Assembly (NCBI GenBank): GCA_016840645.1 | Contig: JAEORY010000076.1 | Coordinates: forward strand, 1-12,084 | Source of the DNA: Candidatus Borrarchaeota archaeon | GTDB lineage: Archaea > Asgardarchaeota > Sifarchaeia > Borrarchaeales > Borrarchaeaceae | DNA length: 12,084 nucleotides | Direction: 5' to 3' | Shown: positions 1-6,594 of the stretch, in pieces | Layout: each line of letters begins with the position of its first letter | Numbering within the stretch: position 1 is the stretch's first letter | Notes under the pieces: generated by a model | What the model saw: only the letters and a program-made list of their open reading frames with translations | Told to the model about the DNA's origin: nothing | Databases searched by the model: none | Translations under genes and position numbers: made by a program

Positions 1-89
1 GAAAAATCCTGATTTTCTGTGTGAGTTTCATGGACTTCACGTAGAACTCTGTTACTTACTAGGTTATAGCCATAAATTCTATATAAGGC

Positions 90-134
90 CAGCGGCTTTC
101 ATCCCCCACCTGTCGGAAGGGGACTTCCCGCCGA
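90..134 (+). repeat. Solo palindrome resembling an IscB-element right end
   Basis: An imperfect palindrome has outer arms GCGG (92-95) and CCGC (128-131) and inner arms TCCCC (102-106) and GGGGA (119-123). The order of parts, outer GC-rich arm, a short ttcat-like linker, a C-run, a G-run, a cttc linker and the outer arm again, matches the right ends at 6504-6545 and 11200-11237. No transposon gene is visible to its left before the window edge. It may be a decayed element end or a terminator for the converging minus-strand gene. Confidence 0.5.
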
Positions 135-166
135 TTAAGTTAAAAAAAGAAAGAAGAAAATTATTA

Positions 167-1384
167 TTATGGAAGAACGCCCTTTGCCATTTCTTCGAAT
201 TCTTCGTTGGTAAGGATTCTTTTGTTCTCAATTGCAAAATCCTTGACTTTAGCTAAGATTTCTAGCGCTTGGTCTTCTGTAGGTTCTGGTAGACCCAACT
301 CTTCAGCTTTTATGAGAATTGATGGTATGCCAGACTTCTTCCCAAGCACGATGTGGACATCTTCCTGCCCGATCGCTTTTGGAAGAATTGGATACATCAC
401 AAGAGGCATGCCTTTTTCCTTCAGTCGCTTCCACCAACCAGCAACTATTCCTGATTCCGTAACAAAGAAGTTGTCTCCAACAATTGGTTTGGCTGGTGGC
501 ATTTTAATATTTGTGAGTTTTTGGACTAATTTTGACATTTCGTAGAGTTTTTCGAATTTGATTTTTGGCAGATCCACGCCATAGAGCATCCTTAAGGCAG
601 CTAAAATCTCTTCAAGTGCGCAGTTACCAAGTCGTTCGCCGATTGCATTCACTGTTGTGTGCACCACTTCAGCGCCAGCCTGTAGACCTGCAATAGAGTT
701 TGCTACCGCAAGGCCGAAATCGTTATGCATGTGCATTTCAACAGGCTTCTTTATTCGTTCGATTATCTTTTTTGTGAGATATCGTGTAGCTTCAGGAGTA
801 CAAACACCAAACGTATCTACAAGTGCCACGGAATCTGCATGTCCCTCGGCACTAACCTTCTCTAGAAGATTCAAATACCAATCTACATCAGCACGAGTTG
901 AATCGATGCAGAAAAAACATGTATAAAGACCATGCTCACCTGAATACGCTGTTGCTTCAATTGATTTTCTCAGCGCTGTTTCTAAATCCCAGGCGTATGC
1001 ATGTTCTATGATATGATCGGAACTTGGAATTTCCATGATGACGCCATCGACGTCGCACTCAAGCGCCAGATCAACATCACCTTTCATGCATCGGGTAAAT
1101 GCAAATATTTTAGCATCAACTTCTTTTGCGATAGCTTTAATTGCGGCTTTATCGTCTGGCGATACTGCAGGCATACCTGCCTCAATTCTATCGACACCTA
1201 ATTCCGCTAATTTGTGGGCTATTGCAAGTTTGTCATCTTTTCTGAGAACAATGCCTGCCTGTTGTTCTCCATCTCTTAGTGTGATATCCTCAAATTCAAT
1301 ATTCTTAGGGAATTCTACTTTTGTCTCTTCAATGAAATTATAGGGGGAAACCCACCACTTATCAGTTTTCCAAGGTTCTGCCAT
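167..1384 (-). CDS. DRE-TIM metallolyase: homocitrate/2-isopropylmalate synthase-like enzyme
   Basis: Predicted cytosolic aldol-type condensing enzyme of the HMGL-like/DRE-TIM superfamily, which joins an acyl-CoA to a 2-oxoacid (or runs a related lyase reaction). The divalent-metal and catalytic signature is visible: RDGEQ at residues 37-41 (D38), HMHND at 218-222 (H218 and H220 as metal ligands) and GERLGN at 249-254. At 405 aa it holds the TIM barrel and a short C-terminal part but not the long regulatory domain of full LeuA, so feedback by leucine is not expected. ATG at 1384 is preferred over GTG at 1393 because GGTGA lies 5 nt upstream of that ATG and overlaps the GTG. The acceptor substrate cannot be read from sequence; homocitrate, citramalate, Re-citrate and isopropylmalate synthases are all possible. 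OsmC follows upstream in the same orientation. Confidence 0.8.
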   Translation of the reverse strand: MAEPWKTDKWWVSPYNFIEETKVEFPKNIEFEDITLRDGEQQAGIVLRKDDKLAIAHKLAELGVDRIEAGMPAVSPDDKAAIKAIAKEVDAKIFAFTRCMKGDVDLALECDVDGVIMEIPSSDHIIEHAYAWDLETALRKSIEATAYSGEHGLYTCFFCIDSTRADVDWYLNLLEKVSAEGHADSVALVDTFGVCTPEATRYLTKKIIERIKKPVEMHMHNDFGLAVANSIAGLQAGAEVVHTTVNAIGERLGNCALEEILAALRMLYGVDLPKIKFEKLYEMSKLVQKLTNIKMPPAKPIVGDNFFVTESGIVAGWWKRLKEKGMPLVMYPILPKAIGQEDVHIVLGKKSGIPSILIKAEELGLPEPTEDQALEILAKVKDFAIENKRILTNEEFEEMAKGVLP

Positions 1385-1435
1385 ATTTCTCACCTAATCT
1401 AGGTTTAATGAGGTTTGTAAAGATGTATTTTTACT

Positions 1436-1903
1436 TCAAATAGCTTTTGTTCGCATACTAAGATTATTTACTTCAATCGGAATGCATTTGTCAATTGATT
1501 TTGTGATGTGACAATATTCAACGCTCAACTCGAAGCATTTCTCACCGAGCCGTTCCTCACCTTCTTCAACCAGCATTTCAGCATTTATTACAATTTTTGT
1601 TAGCCGATAAGCTCTCACCTTTTGTACAAAGTCTACATCTCCAGCGGCTTTTAATTTGAATTCAATAGGCTGAAATTTCATCTTTCTGCAAAAGTAGCAG
1701 AAAGTCGTGGTAATGCACCCAGCAACGGACGACATGAAAAGCTCATCAGGACATAAAGCTCTACTATTACCACCCCAATCCGTTGGAGTATCAAACTGTA
1801 CCTCATAACCGCTGTGTGTGGCAGTGAGTTTTCCGCCAGTTTTCCCATCCCAAGTCGAATTAACTTCAAAGACTAAATGTTCAGGATCGGTAGTTTTTGT
1901 CAT
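1436..1903 (-). CDS. OsmC/Ohr-family protein (thiol peroxidase-like)
   Basis: A 155-aa protein of the OsmC/Ohr family, whose known members reduce organic hydroperoxides with a cysteine pair. The two family cysteines are present: C63 in the SSVAGC stretch and C131 in the EYCHI stretch, with the upstream acidic residue E54 in PDELF. Extra cysteines (C69, C72, C123, C140) are more than typical. ATG at 1903 is chosen over the one at 1912 because GAGGTGG directly abuts the first ATG but is well spaced from the second. It lies about 50 nt upstream of the DRE-TIM gene and may share its transcript. Many archaeal OsmC-like proteins have unproven substrates, so the peroxidase role is a family-level inference. 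Confidence 0.8.
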   Translation of the reverse strand: MTKTTDPEHLVFEVNSTWDGKTGGKLTATHSGYEVQFDTPTDWGGNSRALCPDELFMSSVAGCITTTFCYFCRKMKFQPIEFKLKAAGDVDFVQKVRAYRLTKIVINAEMLVEEGEERLGEKCFELSVEYCHITKSIDKCIPIEVNNLSMRTKAI

Positions 1904-1970
1904 TTCATCCACCTCAAGCTATTATTTTTTTTAAACCGTTCAATCGCAGCTAACATTTGTTGCACATAAA

Positions 1971-1980
1971 CCTTATAAGG
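1971..1980. promoter_or_regulatory. Palindromic TATA-like box between divergent genes
   Basis: The 10-bp perfect palindrome CCTTATAAGG lies in the 126-bp gap between osmC (minus) and the PaaK-like gene (plus). Its TATAAG core could serve as a TATA element on either strand. It is about 50 bp from the plus start and about 70 bp from the minus start, which leaves room for transcription starts about 26 bp away. Weak evidence by eye only. Confidence 0.35.
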
Positions 1981-2029
1981 ATGATTCATCTGCCTTTTGA
2001 AGCACACGGTTCTGAAGGTGGATTAAAAA

Positions 2030-3343
2030 ATGGATTTAGGCATCTATCCTCCTCATATCAATGCGTTACGCTCGATTCAATTGAAGAAATTCCAGTATAC
2101 TGCAAAATGGTTAAATGATCATACTATTTTTTACAAAACCAAATTTAGGAAAGCCAATGTGGATCCTACAGATATCAAGAGTCTTGATGATATCAAAAAA
2201 TTGCCGTTCACTACTAAAGATGAACTGAAAGCTCTTCCTAATAGCGAAATTTGCTGGCATCCTGAACTTACGCTTAGAAAACACACCTCTTCAGGGACAA
2301 CGGGCATGCCTACTGCATCATGTTTTATCGATGTTGACCTGCAGGTAATGGGCACACTCGGGGCCCGTTCGCTCAAGCTTTGCGGATGCGAGGAAGGGAT
2401 GACACTTCAGGTCAATTATGGCTATGGCTTTTTTACGGGGGGGTTGATTTTTGATGAGGCGGCACGACGTCTCGGCATGAAAATATTACCTCAAGGTGCT
2501 GCCCCAATCGACCAGAGTATTGCAGCCATGCAACGTTTTCAACCAGAGGTGTGGTGCTGTACACCAACTTACGCCAAACGGGTTTGTTATTACATAGGTG
2601 ATAATGGAGTAGATGTTTCTTGGCGTATCGGCTCTCATGGCGCTGAAGTATGGACGAACGAAACAAGAAAACTAATTGAAGAAGGATTGGGACCTGATTA
2701 TAAGGCATATGACGTTTTTGGATTATGTGAAAAAGGAGGACCATTTGTCGGGCATGAGTGTACTGCTCAGGATGGCTCCCATATTTGGACAGATGTATTT
2801 TATATGGAAGTATTAGATGAAAACGGCGAAGATGTTAGTGAAGGCGAAGTTGGTGAACTCGTATTGTCTCATATCTATGCTGGAGGTTACTCCACAATTA
2901 GATATCGCACTGGAGATAAAGTCAAACTTGTCGCGGAAAATGATTGTGTATGCTTTGCATCGGGCTATCCTCGTATACAAGTTTTGGGAAGAAAAGTTAA
3001 GGACGAATTTAAGGTTGGTGGAACATTCCTTATCCGTTCTGATCTCGAAAATGTGGCCGTCAATGCAACAAGAAAACTTCACGAGCTTTTTGGGATTGCA
3101 GTTGGAGAGTTTAGAGTAGAGCTCTCATCACTAGAGGGAACTACAGATGTACGTTATAGCGTAGAACTGACTGATCCTGAAAATGAAGAACAGAAAAGCG
3201 TAGTTAAAAGCGTTGTCCGTGACATATCACGTCACATGATCAACCGTAGTTTCCCTGTTAAAACGTGTCCTATGGGAACTTATGAAAAGAGTTTAGGAAA
3301 AACAAAATTGATCATTGATAAACGAAATGAAGGAATAAAATAA
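2030..3343 (+). CDS. Phenylacetate-CoA ligase-like (PaaK family) adenylate-forming enzyme
   Basis: A 437-aa member of the PaaK group of adenylate-forming enzymes, which activate an aryl or acyl carboxylate to its CoA thioester through an acyl-AMP. Visible motifs are the phosphate-binding loop SSGTTGMP (87-94), the adenine/acid motif DVFGLCEKGGP (228-238, with E234), RYRTGD (291-296, ribose-binding Asp), GRKVKDEFKVGG (320-331) in place of the usual hinge motif, and a C-terminal GKTKLIIDKR (423-432) with the position expected for the catalytic Lys. The P-loop has Met93 where PaaK proteins usually have Lys or Arg, and the CxCG motif is altered (CVCFASG). A strong ribosome site, GAAGGTGGA at 2014-2022, sets the start. 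Length is normal for PaaK. The substrate is not identifiable; the nearby 2-oxoacid oxidoreductase gamma subunit fits an aryl-acid theme. Confidence 0.8.
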   Translation: MDLGIYPPHINALRSIQLKKFQYTAKWLNDHTIFYKTKFRKANVDPTDIKSLDDIKKLPFTTKDELKALPNSEICWHPELTLRKHTSSGTTGMPTASCFIDVDLQVMGTLGARSLKLCGCEEGMTLQVNYGYGFFTGGLIFDEAARRLGMKILPQGAAPIDQSIAAMQRFQPEVWCCTPTYAKRVCYYIGDNGVDVSWRIGSHGAEVWTNETRKLIEEGLGPDYKAYDVFGLCEKGGPFVGHECTAQDGSHIWTDVFYMEVLDENGEDVSEGEVGELVLSHIYAGGYSTIRYRTGDKVKLVAENDCVCFASGYPRIQVLGRKVKDEFKVGGTFLIRSDLENVAVNATRKLHELFGIAVGEFRVELSSLEGTTDVRYSVELTDPENEEQKSVVKSVVRDISRHMINRSFPVKTCPMGTYEKSLGKTKLIIDKRNEGIK

Positions 3344-3435
3344 AGTTTGTAGAAGTAAACTCAATGAAATGCGGATAAAGATTAGTTTAGTGCCTCTTCG
3401 TTTTCCAAAGCTGTATTTTTGCAAAATATGCAGAG

Positions 3436-3876
3436 TTATAAATTCTTTTTAATTACATTTTCGATAAACTCTTCAGGCGTAAAAAGTTTATTCTCTAAAG
3501 CAGGAATTATTTCAAAATGTGCTTTATTTCTCGTCAGAAGATAATCTGAATTTGTTAAAATACAAGATGCTGCAATTATAACATCTTGGTATTCGATCGG
3601 TAATCCTTGAGAAATCAAATAAGCGTTTAATTGCCCAACTTTTTCTGCGACTTTTCCATCTAGTTCAATCCAAGAAAATTGTCCCAAAACTTTTTTAGCT
3701 TTTAATACTGCCTTCTCAAAATCTTTTCTAAGAAACGAACCGGTTAAAATCTCTGAAACAGTTACTGTGCTTATATTCATTTCATGTTCTTTTCTAAACT
3801 CTCTACAAAGAGTTATAACAACTTCATTTCTTCTATCTATGTACACAAGTATACTTGTGTCAAAAAAGATCTTCAT
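3436..3876 (-). CDS. vapC: VapC-type PIN-domain ribonuclease toxin
   Basis: A 146-aa PIN-domain protein, the toxin of a type II VapBC pair that typically cleaves tRNA or rRNA until bound by its antitoxin. The acidic Mg-binding residues are in place: D6 in FFDTS, E42 in TVSEIL and D98 in EYQDVIIAA, with N117 in the TRNKAHF segment where PIN domains often have D or N. Its start overlaps the 3' end of the antitoxin gene by 4 bp (ATGA-type overlap), so translation is probably coupled. No inactivating change is seen. The RNA target cannot be inferred. Confidence 0.85.
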   Translation of the reverse strand: MKIFFDTSILVYIDRRNEVVITLCREFRKEHEMNISTVTVSEILTGSFLRKDFEKAVLKAKKVLGQFSWIELDGKVAEKVGQLNAYLISQGLPIEYQDVIIAASCILTNSDYLLTRNKAHFEIIPALENKLFTPEEFIENVIKKNL

Positions 3877-4121
3877 GGCAGAATGCCCATCCGTTTAAAT
3901 CGTTTTGTAGCGTCTGATCTTATTTCTTTCAAAATCTTTTCAAAATTCTCAGGAAGAAAATCGCTGCAATCGTCCCATATGTCATTTTCTATTTTTTCTA
4001 TAACAATTTTTCCAAGCTCGGTCCTAATTTCTACTATATCTCCCTCTTTTATGTCTAATTTTTCTCTTATGTCTTTTGGGATAGTTATTTGTGAATTTCT
4101 TGTGACTTTGATTATAACCAT
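3873..4121 (-). CDS. vapB: VapB-type AbrB/SpoVT antitoxin
   Basis: An 82-aa protein with a swapped-hairpin AbrB DNA-binding domain at residues 1-45 (ITIPKDIREKLDIKEGD, followed by VEIRTELGKIVIEK). The C-terminal tail (about 46-82, with IWDDCSDFLPENF) is expected to wrap the VapC active site. It neutralises VapC and in this family usually represses its own operon. The start has GGGGATC a few bases upstream. A TATA-like AAAATATAAATA (minus strand, 4153-4164) and a perfect inverted repeat lie directly upstream, consistent with autoregulation. Confidence 0.85.
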   Translation of the reverse strand: MVIIKVTRNSQITIPKDIREKLDIKEGDIVEIRTELGKIVIEKIENDIWDDCSDFLPENFEKILKEIRSDATKRFKRMGILP

Positions 4122-4132
4122 AAGATCCCCTT

Positions 4133-4158
4133 TAAATAGTTCGATAATTCACTATTTA
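4133..4158. promoter_or_regulatory. vapBC promoter with perfect inverted-repeat operator
   Basis: TAAATAGT (4133-4140) and ACTATTTA (4151-4158) are exact reverse complements separated by 10 bp, so half-site centres are 18 bp apart. The right arm overlaps the minus-strand TATA-like box (4152-4164) and the left arm is just upstream of the vapB ribosome site. Occupation by VapB/VapBC would block the promoter, as is known for this family. Binding is inferred from position and symmetry. Confidence 0.55.
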
Positions 4159-4164
4159 TATTTT

Positions 4165-4369
4165 ACTAGAAAAATTAACTATAGGCATTAATTTTTAGTA
4201 TAAATTCTTTATAGTGCACTTGTTTTTCACATGCCGACAAGAAGCCGCGCATTACTATATTCGTTTCAAAACTTTCTTTCCTAATCTGCCCCTAGGCAAT
4301 ATTCTCCTACTTGTCATTAATAAGATATAGAAGATGTGTTGTTAAAAAAGAATTTTACTAATTTCTGGT
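4165..4369. other. AT-rich intergenic stretch, nothing recognised
   Basis: Between the vapBC promoter and the end of the oxidoreductase gene I see no convincing ORF, RNA or repeat. There is a short pair ACTTGT ... ACAAG around 4217-4242 and some T-rich patches that could end transcription from either side. No function is assigned. Confidence 0.4.
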
Positions 4370-4915
4370 TTATTCTGCTACTTTTTCCGCCAAAGCAAAG
4401 CCAACTTCAAGTGCCCGTAAGTTTATAGTCTTATACTTTGTTGGTACAACTTCAAGAACAGCTTTCTCGATGGTGCCCTGCGAAACCACTTCTGTCAGGC
4501 CGACTAAGAAGCCGAGCATAATTATATTAGCGACTACCTTGTTTCCTAGATCTATTGCAGTATTAGTAGCTTGTATTCCAATTTTTCTAATTGATTCAGA
4601 TTTTAGCGTTGCTTCTTTCACTAATCCCTCATCATAAACGAAAATGCCATTAATTTCAATATCATCAATATAAGCATCTACTGCTTCTTGGGACATAGCT
4701 ACAAGAATATTTGGTTTTGTTACGTTTGGAAAGATTATTTCGTGAGGGCTAATTTTTACCTCAGAGCTAGCTAACCCGCCTCGTGCTGCTGCCCCATAAT
4801 TTTGAAATAATGTAGCATATTGATTTTCATAAAGTGTAGCTGCACGTGCCAAGATAACCCCAGCAGTGATTGTCCCTTGGCCGCCTGATCCTGCAAAGCG
4901 AATCGATAGTTCCAT
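4370..4915 (-). CDS. 2-oxoacid:ferredoxin oxidoreductase gamma subunit (KorC/IorB-type)
   Basis: A 181-aa protein of the gamma domain of 2-oxoacid:ferredoxin oxidoreductases, which with catalytic TPP-binding and FeS subunits decarboxylates 2-oxoacids to acyl-CoA. Family features seen are the N-terminal FAGSGGQGTITAG loop (7-19), YGAAARGG (40-47), and the conserved C-terminal domain with VVPTKYKTINLRALEVGF. The length matches stand-alone KorC or IorB subunits. No alpha, beta or delta subunit adjoins it here; its upstream neighbour is a divergent gene carrying the IscB element, so partners must be elsewhere. Start: ATG at 4915 with GGGATGA about 8 nt upstream. It could be the gamma subunit for 2-oxoglutarate, pyruvate or indolepyruvate. 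Confidence 0.8.
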   Translation of the reverse strand: MELSIRFAGSGGQGTITAGVILARAATLYENQYATLFQNYGAAARGGLASSEVKISPHEIIFPNVTKPNILVAMSQEAVDAYIDDIEINGIFVYDEGLVKEATLKSESIRKIGIQATNTAIDLGNKVVANIIMLGFLVGLTEVVSQGTIEKAVLEVVPTKYKTINLRALEVGFALAEKVAE

Positions 4916-5005
4916 TTTATTCTCATCCCTAAAAATAACTTTACATATGTCAACATATTCTTTTTAACCTTATCGAAATTATTGAACTTAATTGGAGGAG
5001 CTTCA
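4916..5005. promoter_or_regulatory. Divergent promoter region and strong ribosome site before the IscB element
   Basis: This 90-bp gap separates the minus-strand oxidoreductase gene from the plus-strand candidate start at 5006. On the minus strand TTAAAAAG (about 4963-4970) is a TATA candidate. On the plus strand CTTTACATATG (about 4936-4947) is another. GGAGGAG at 4994-5000 lies 5 nt before ATG 5006, the best ribosome site in this region. Confidence 0.4.
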
Positions 5006-5020
5006 ATGTTTAATGTCAAT
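5006..5020 (+). pseudogene. 5' stub of the host gene split by the IscB element
   Basis: ATG TTT AAT GTC AAT follows GGAGGAG with 5-nt spacing, then runs straight into the left end of the IscB element, where it meets a stop at 5036-5038. Removing 5021-6552 joins these five codons in frame to the codons from 6553 (ATA AAG GAC) and on to the Cys-containing gene ending at 6975. Frame agreement has a one-in-three chance and the element edge is inferred, so this is a model. Confidence 0.45.
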
Positions 5021-5291
5021 CACCCCCTAACGAGTTAGGGGGCTTGTTCCGTGAGGAGCAAGAGTAATTAGTTGATTAGCCTAAGAGAGGTCATGGTGGA
5101 AACAACATGGCGGCATCTACGTTATCAGGAGAGTTAAAGAACACACCAAAGGATGCTTCTCTAGTCCTTTGCTCTGTAAACGGTGGTTTAAACAGAGAGG
5201 AAACTCTCAGTGATCACCGTATAGTACTGACTGATAACCTTGGCGAAGAGAACCAACCTGCTTTAAAGCAATTTAAAGGAGGAGATAGGAC
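5021..5291 (+). ncRNA. Omega-RNA (HEARO-type) guide RNA scaffold
   Basis: In IscB systems the guide RNA is encoded directly upstream of iscB, with the guide taken from the flank 5' of the left end. Here the region between the left-end hairpin (5023-5042) and the iscB ribosome site has no credible gene. It contains several pairable blocks, for example CTTGTTCC next to GGAGCAAG (about 5043-5062). It also has TTAGCC at 5077-5082, matching a block in the second element. The expected guide is the sequence just left of 5021, which includes the stub start codon. The true 5' and 3' ends are not visible. Confidence 0.7.
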
Positions 5292-6500
5292 TTGAGAGTA
5301 CCTATCTATGTGCTGAACATGAGAGGGCAACCGCTCATGCCTACCACACAGCACAACGGAAAGAAGTTATTACAAGAAGGCAAGGCTACAGTAGTAAAAC
5401 GGTGTCCTTTCACCATTCAGTTGAATTATGCCACTGGAGAGGCGACACAACCGATTAAACTGGGAATGGATATTGGATTTACTGAAATCGGTTTTAGTGC
5501 CAAGACCGATACGTTAGAAGTTATCAGTGGGACGTTGAGCTTGCGAAAGGACGTCTCTAACAAGCTAGAGGAAAAACGGAGGTATCGTAGAACGCGTAGA
5601 GGTAGATTAGGATATCGACCACCACGATTTGATAATCGTACGCGCCCTGAAGGATGGTTAGCTCCTAGTAACCCGCATCGGCATGACTCACATATTCGAT
5701 TAGTGGAAACACTTGCAACACTGCTTCCGATACCCTTCAAAAAGGTAGAGGTGGGGAATTTTGATACACAGAAAATGCAGAACCCAGAAATTACAGGAGT
5801 AGAGTATCAGCAAGGCGAACTTCAGGGCTACGAAGTCAGAGAGTATCTGTTAGATAAGTGGGGGCGAAAGTGTGCCTATTGTGGTAACACAAACGTGCCC
5901 TTAGAAGTAGAGCATATCGTCCCGAAAAGTAGAGGTGGCACAGATAGAGTGTCGAATTTGACGATCTCATGTAGGAACTGTAATCTTAAGAAGGGAGATA
6001 AGACCGCCGAGGAGTTTGGCTATCCTCACATCCAGAAGCAGGCAAAGAAGTCACTTAAAGCAGCCGCATGTATTATCAACATTCGTTGGGGGTTAGTAGA
6101 ACAGTTAGGTGCAGATCATACTTACGGATACGTCACTAAATACCAGCGTAACAAGTTAGGGCTGGAAAAGTCACATATCAATGATGCGTTTGTTATTGCG
6201 GGAGGAACAACTCAAGAACGGTGTAAGCCGTATGAAGTGAGGCAACTGAGGCGCAATAATCGTTCTCTCCAGACGAATAGAAAAGGCTTTAAGCCGTCAA
6301 TTAGGAGACAACGATACCAGTTACAATCACACGACTTGGTAACATATAATAGTAAACACTACAAAGTAAAAGGCGTATTTAATTATGGAACATATGTAAG
6401 ATTAAGTGACTCACACGGAACTATTGTCAACACTAATGTCAAAAAAGTAGAGTTGATTAAATATGGAAAAGGATTATTATTTACGTTCAAAAACACTTAA
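5292..6500 (+). CDS. iscB: IscB RNA-guided DNA endonuclease
   Basis: A 402-aa IscB, the compact RNA-guided nuclease family from which Cas9 arose. Domain order is standard: the N-terminal PLMP domain (PLMPT 14-18), RuvC-I with D60 in GMDIGF, an arginine-rich bridge helix (about 95-112, RRYRRTRRGRLGYRPPR), RuvC-II with E153 in KVEVGNFD, and the HNH domain with zinc-type pairs C194/C197 and C227/C230 around EVEHIVP (H208) and N222. RuvC-III has H295 and D298 in SHINDAF, and a C-terminal target-recognition part follows (about 310-402). All catalytic positions look intact. The start is TTG at 5292, giving MRVPIYV, with AAAGGAGG about 8 nt upstream; this opening matches IscB N-termini. The gene ends 3 nt before the right-end palindrome begins. 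It may help retain the element at its donor site, as proposed for this group. Confidence 0.93.
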   Translation: MRVPIYVLNMRGQPLMPTTQHNGKKLLQEGKATVVKRCPFTIQLNYATGEATQPIKLGMDIGFTEIGFSAKTDTLEVISGTLSLRKDVSNKLEEKRRYRRTRRGRLGYRPPRFDNRTRPEGWLAPSNPHRHDSHIRLVETLATLLPIPFKKVEVGNFDTQKMQNPEITGVEYQQGELQGYEVREYLLDKWGRKCAYCGNTNVPLEVEHIVPKSRGGTDRVSNLTISCRNCNLKKGDKTAEEFGYPHIQKQAKKSLKAAACIINIRWGLVEQLGADHTYGYVTKYQRNKLGLEKSHINDAFVIAGGTTQERCKPYEVRQLRRNNRSLQTNRKGFKPSIRRQRYQLQSHDLVTYNSKHYKVKGVFNYGTYVRLSDSHGTIVNTNVKKVELIKYGKGLLFTFKNT

Positions 6501-6503
6501 GGG

Positions 6504-6545
6504 TCGCAATTCATCCCCCCAACAAGTTGGGGGGTCTTCTTGCGA
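6504..6545 (+). terminator. Palindromic right end of the IscB element / likely terminator
   Basis: TCGCAA (6504-6509) pairs with TTGCGA (6540-6545), and CCCCCCAAC (6515-6523) pairs with GTTGGGGGG (6526-6534) around a 2-nt loop. This is a very stable hairpin immediately after the iscB stop. It marks the recognisable right end and would also stop or stabilise transcripts. A near-identical sequence occurs inverted at 11200-11237. Confidence 0.75.
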
Positions 6546-6594
6546 GGTAGTTATAAAGGACTTCCTTTCAACGAATATAGGCACCCGTGAAATC

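Larger units (their letters stand above)
5021..6552 (+). mobile_element. IscB (ISC/IS200-IS605-related) element with its own omega-RNA
   Basis: Layout from left: a left-end hairpin (CCCCCTAA 5023-5030 with TTAGGGGG 5035-5042), about 250 nt of structured non-coding sequence, iscB, then a large palindromic right end (6504-6545). No tnpA-type transposase is present, as is usual for IscB elements, so transposition would need a Y1 transposase in trans. The right edge is uncertain: similarity to the second copy weakens after CGA (6543-6545) but GTTATAAA recurs at the same spacing. I put the edge before ATAAA at 6553. IS200/IS605-type elements make no target duplication and none is seen. Confidence 0.8.

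Noticed and set aside
4771..5019. 82-codon minus-strand open frame over the start of the oxidoreductase gamma gene
   Set aside because: It overlaps the well-supported gene in another frame, and its product looks like a frame shadow.
5107..5295. A 62-codon open frame upstream of iscB
   Set aside because: It lies wholly in the omega-RNA region, has no family resemblance, and overlaps the iscB start; it is best explained as translation of non-coding RNA sequence.
6463..6594. Extended N-terminus of the Cys-containing protein reaching into iscB
   Set aside because: These codons run through the iscB 3' end and the palindromic right end, so they are element sequence read in frame, not part of the protein.
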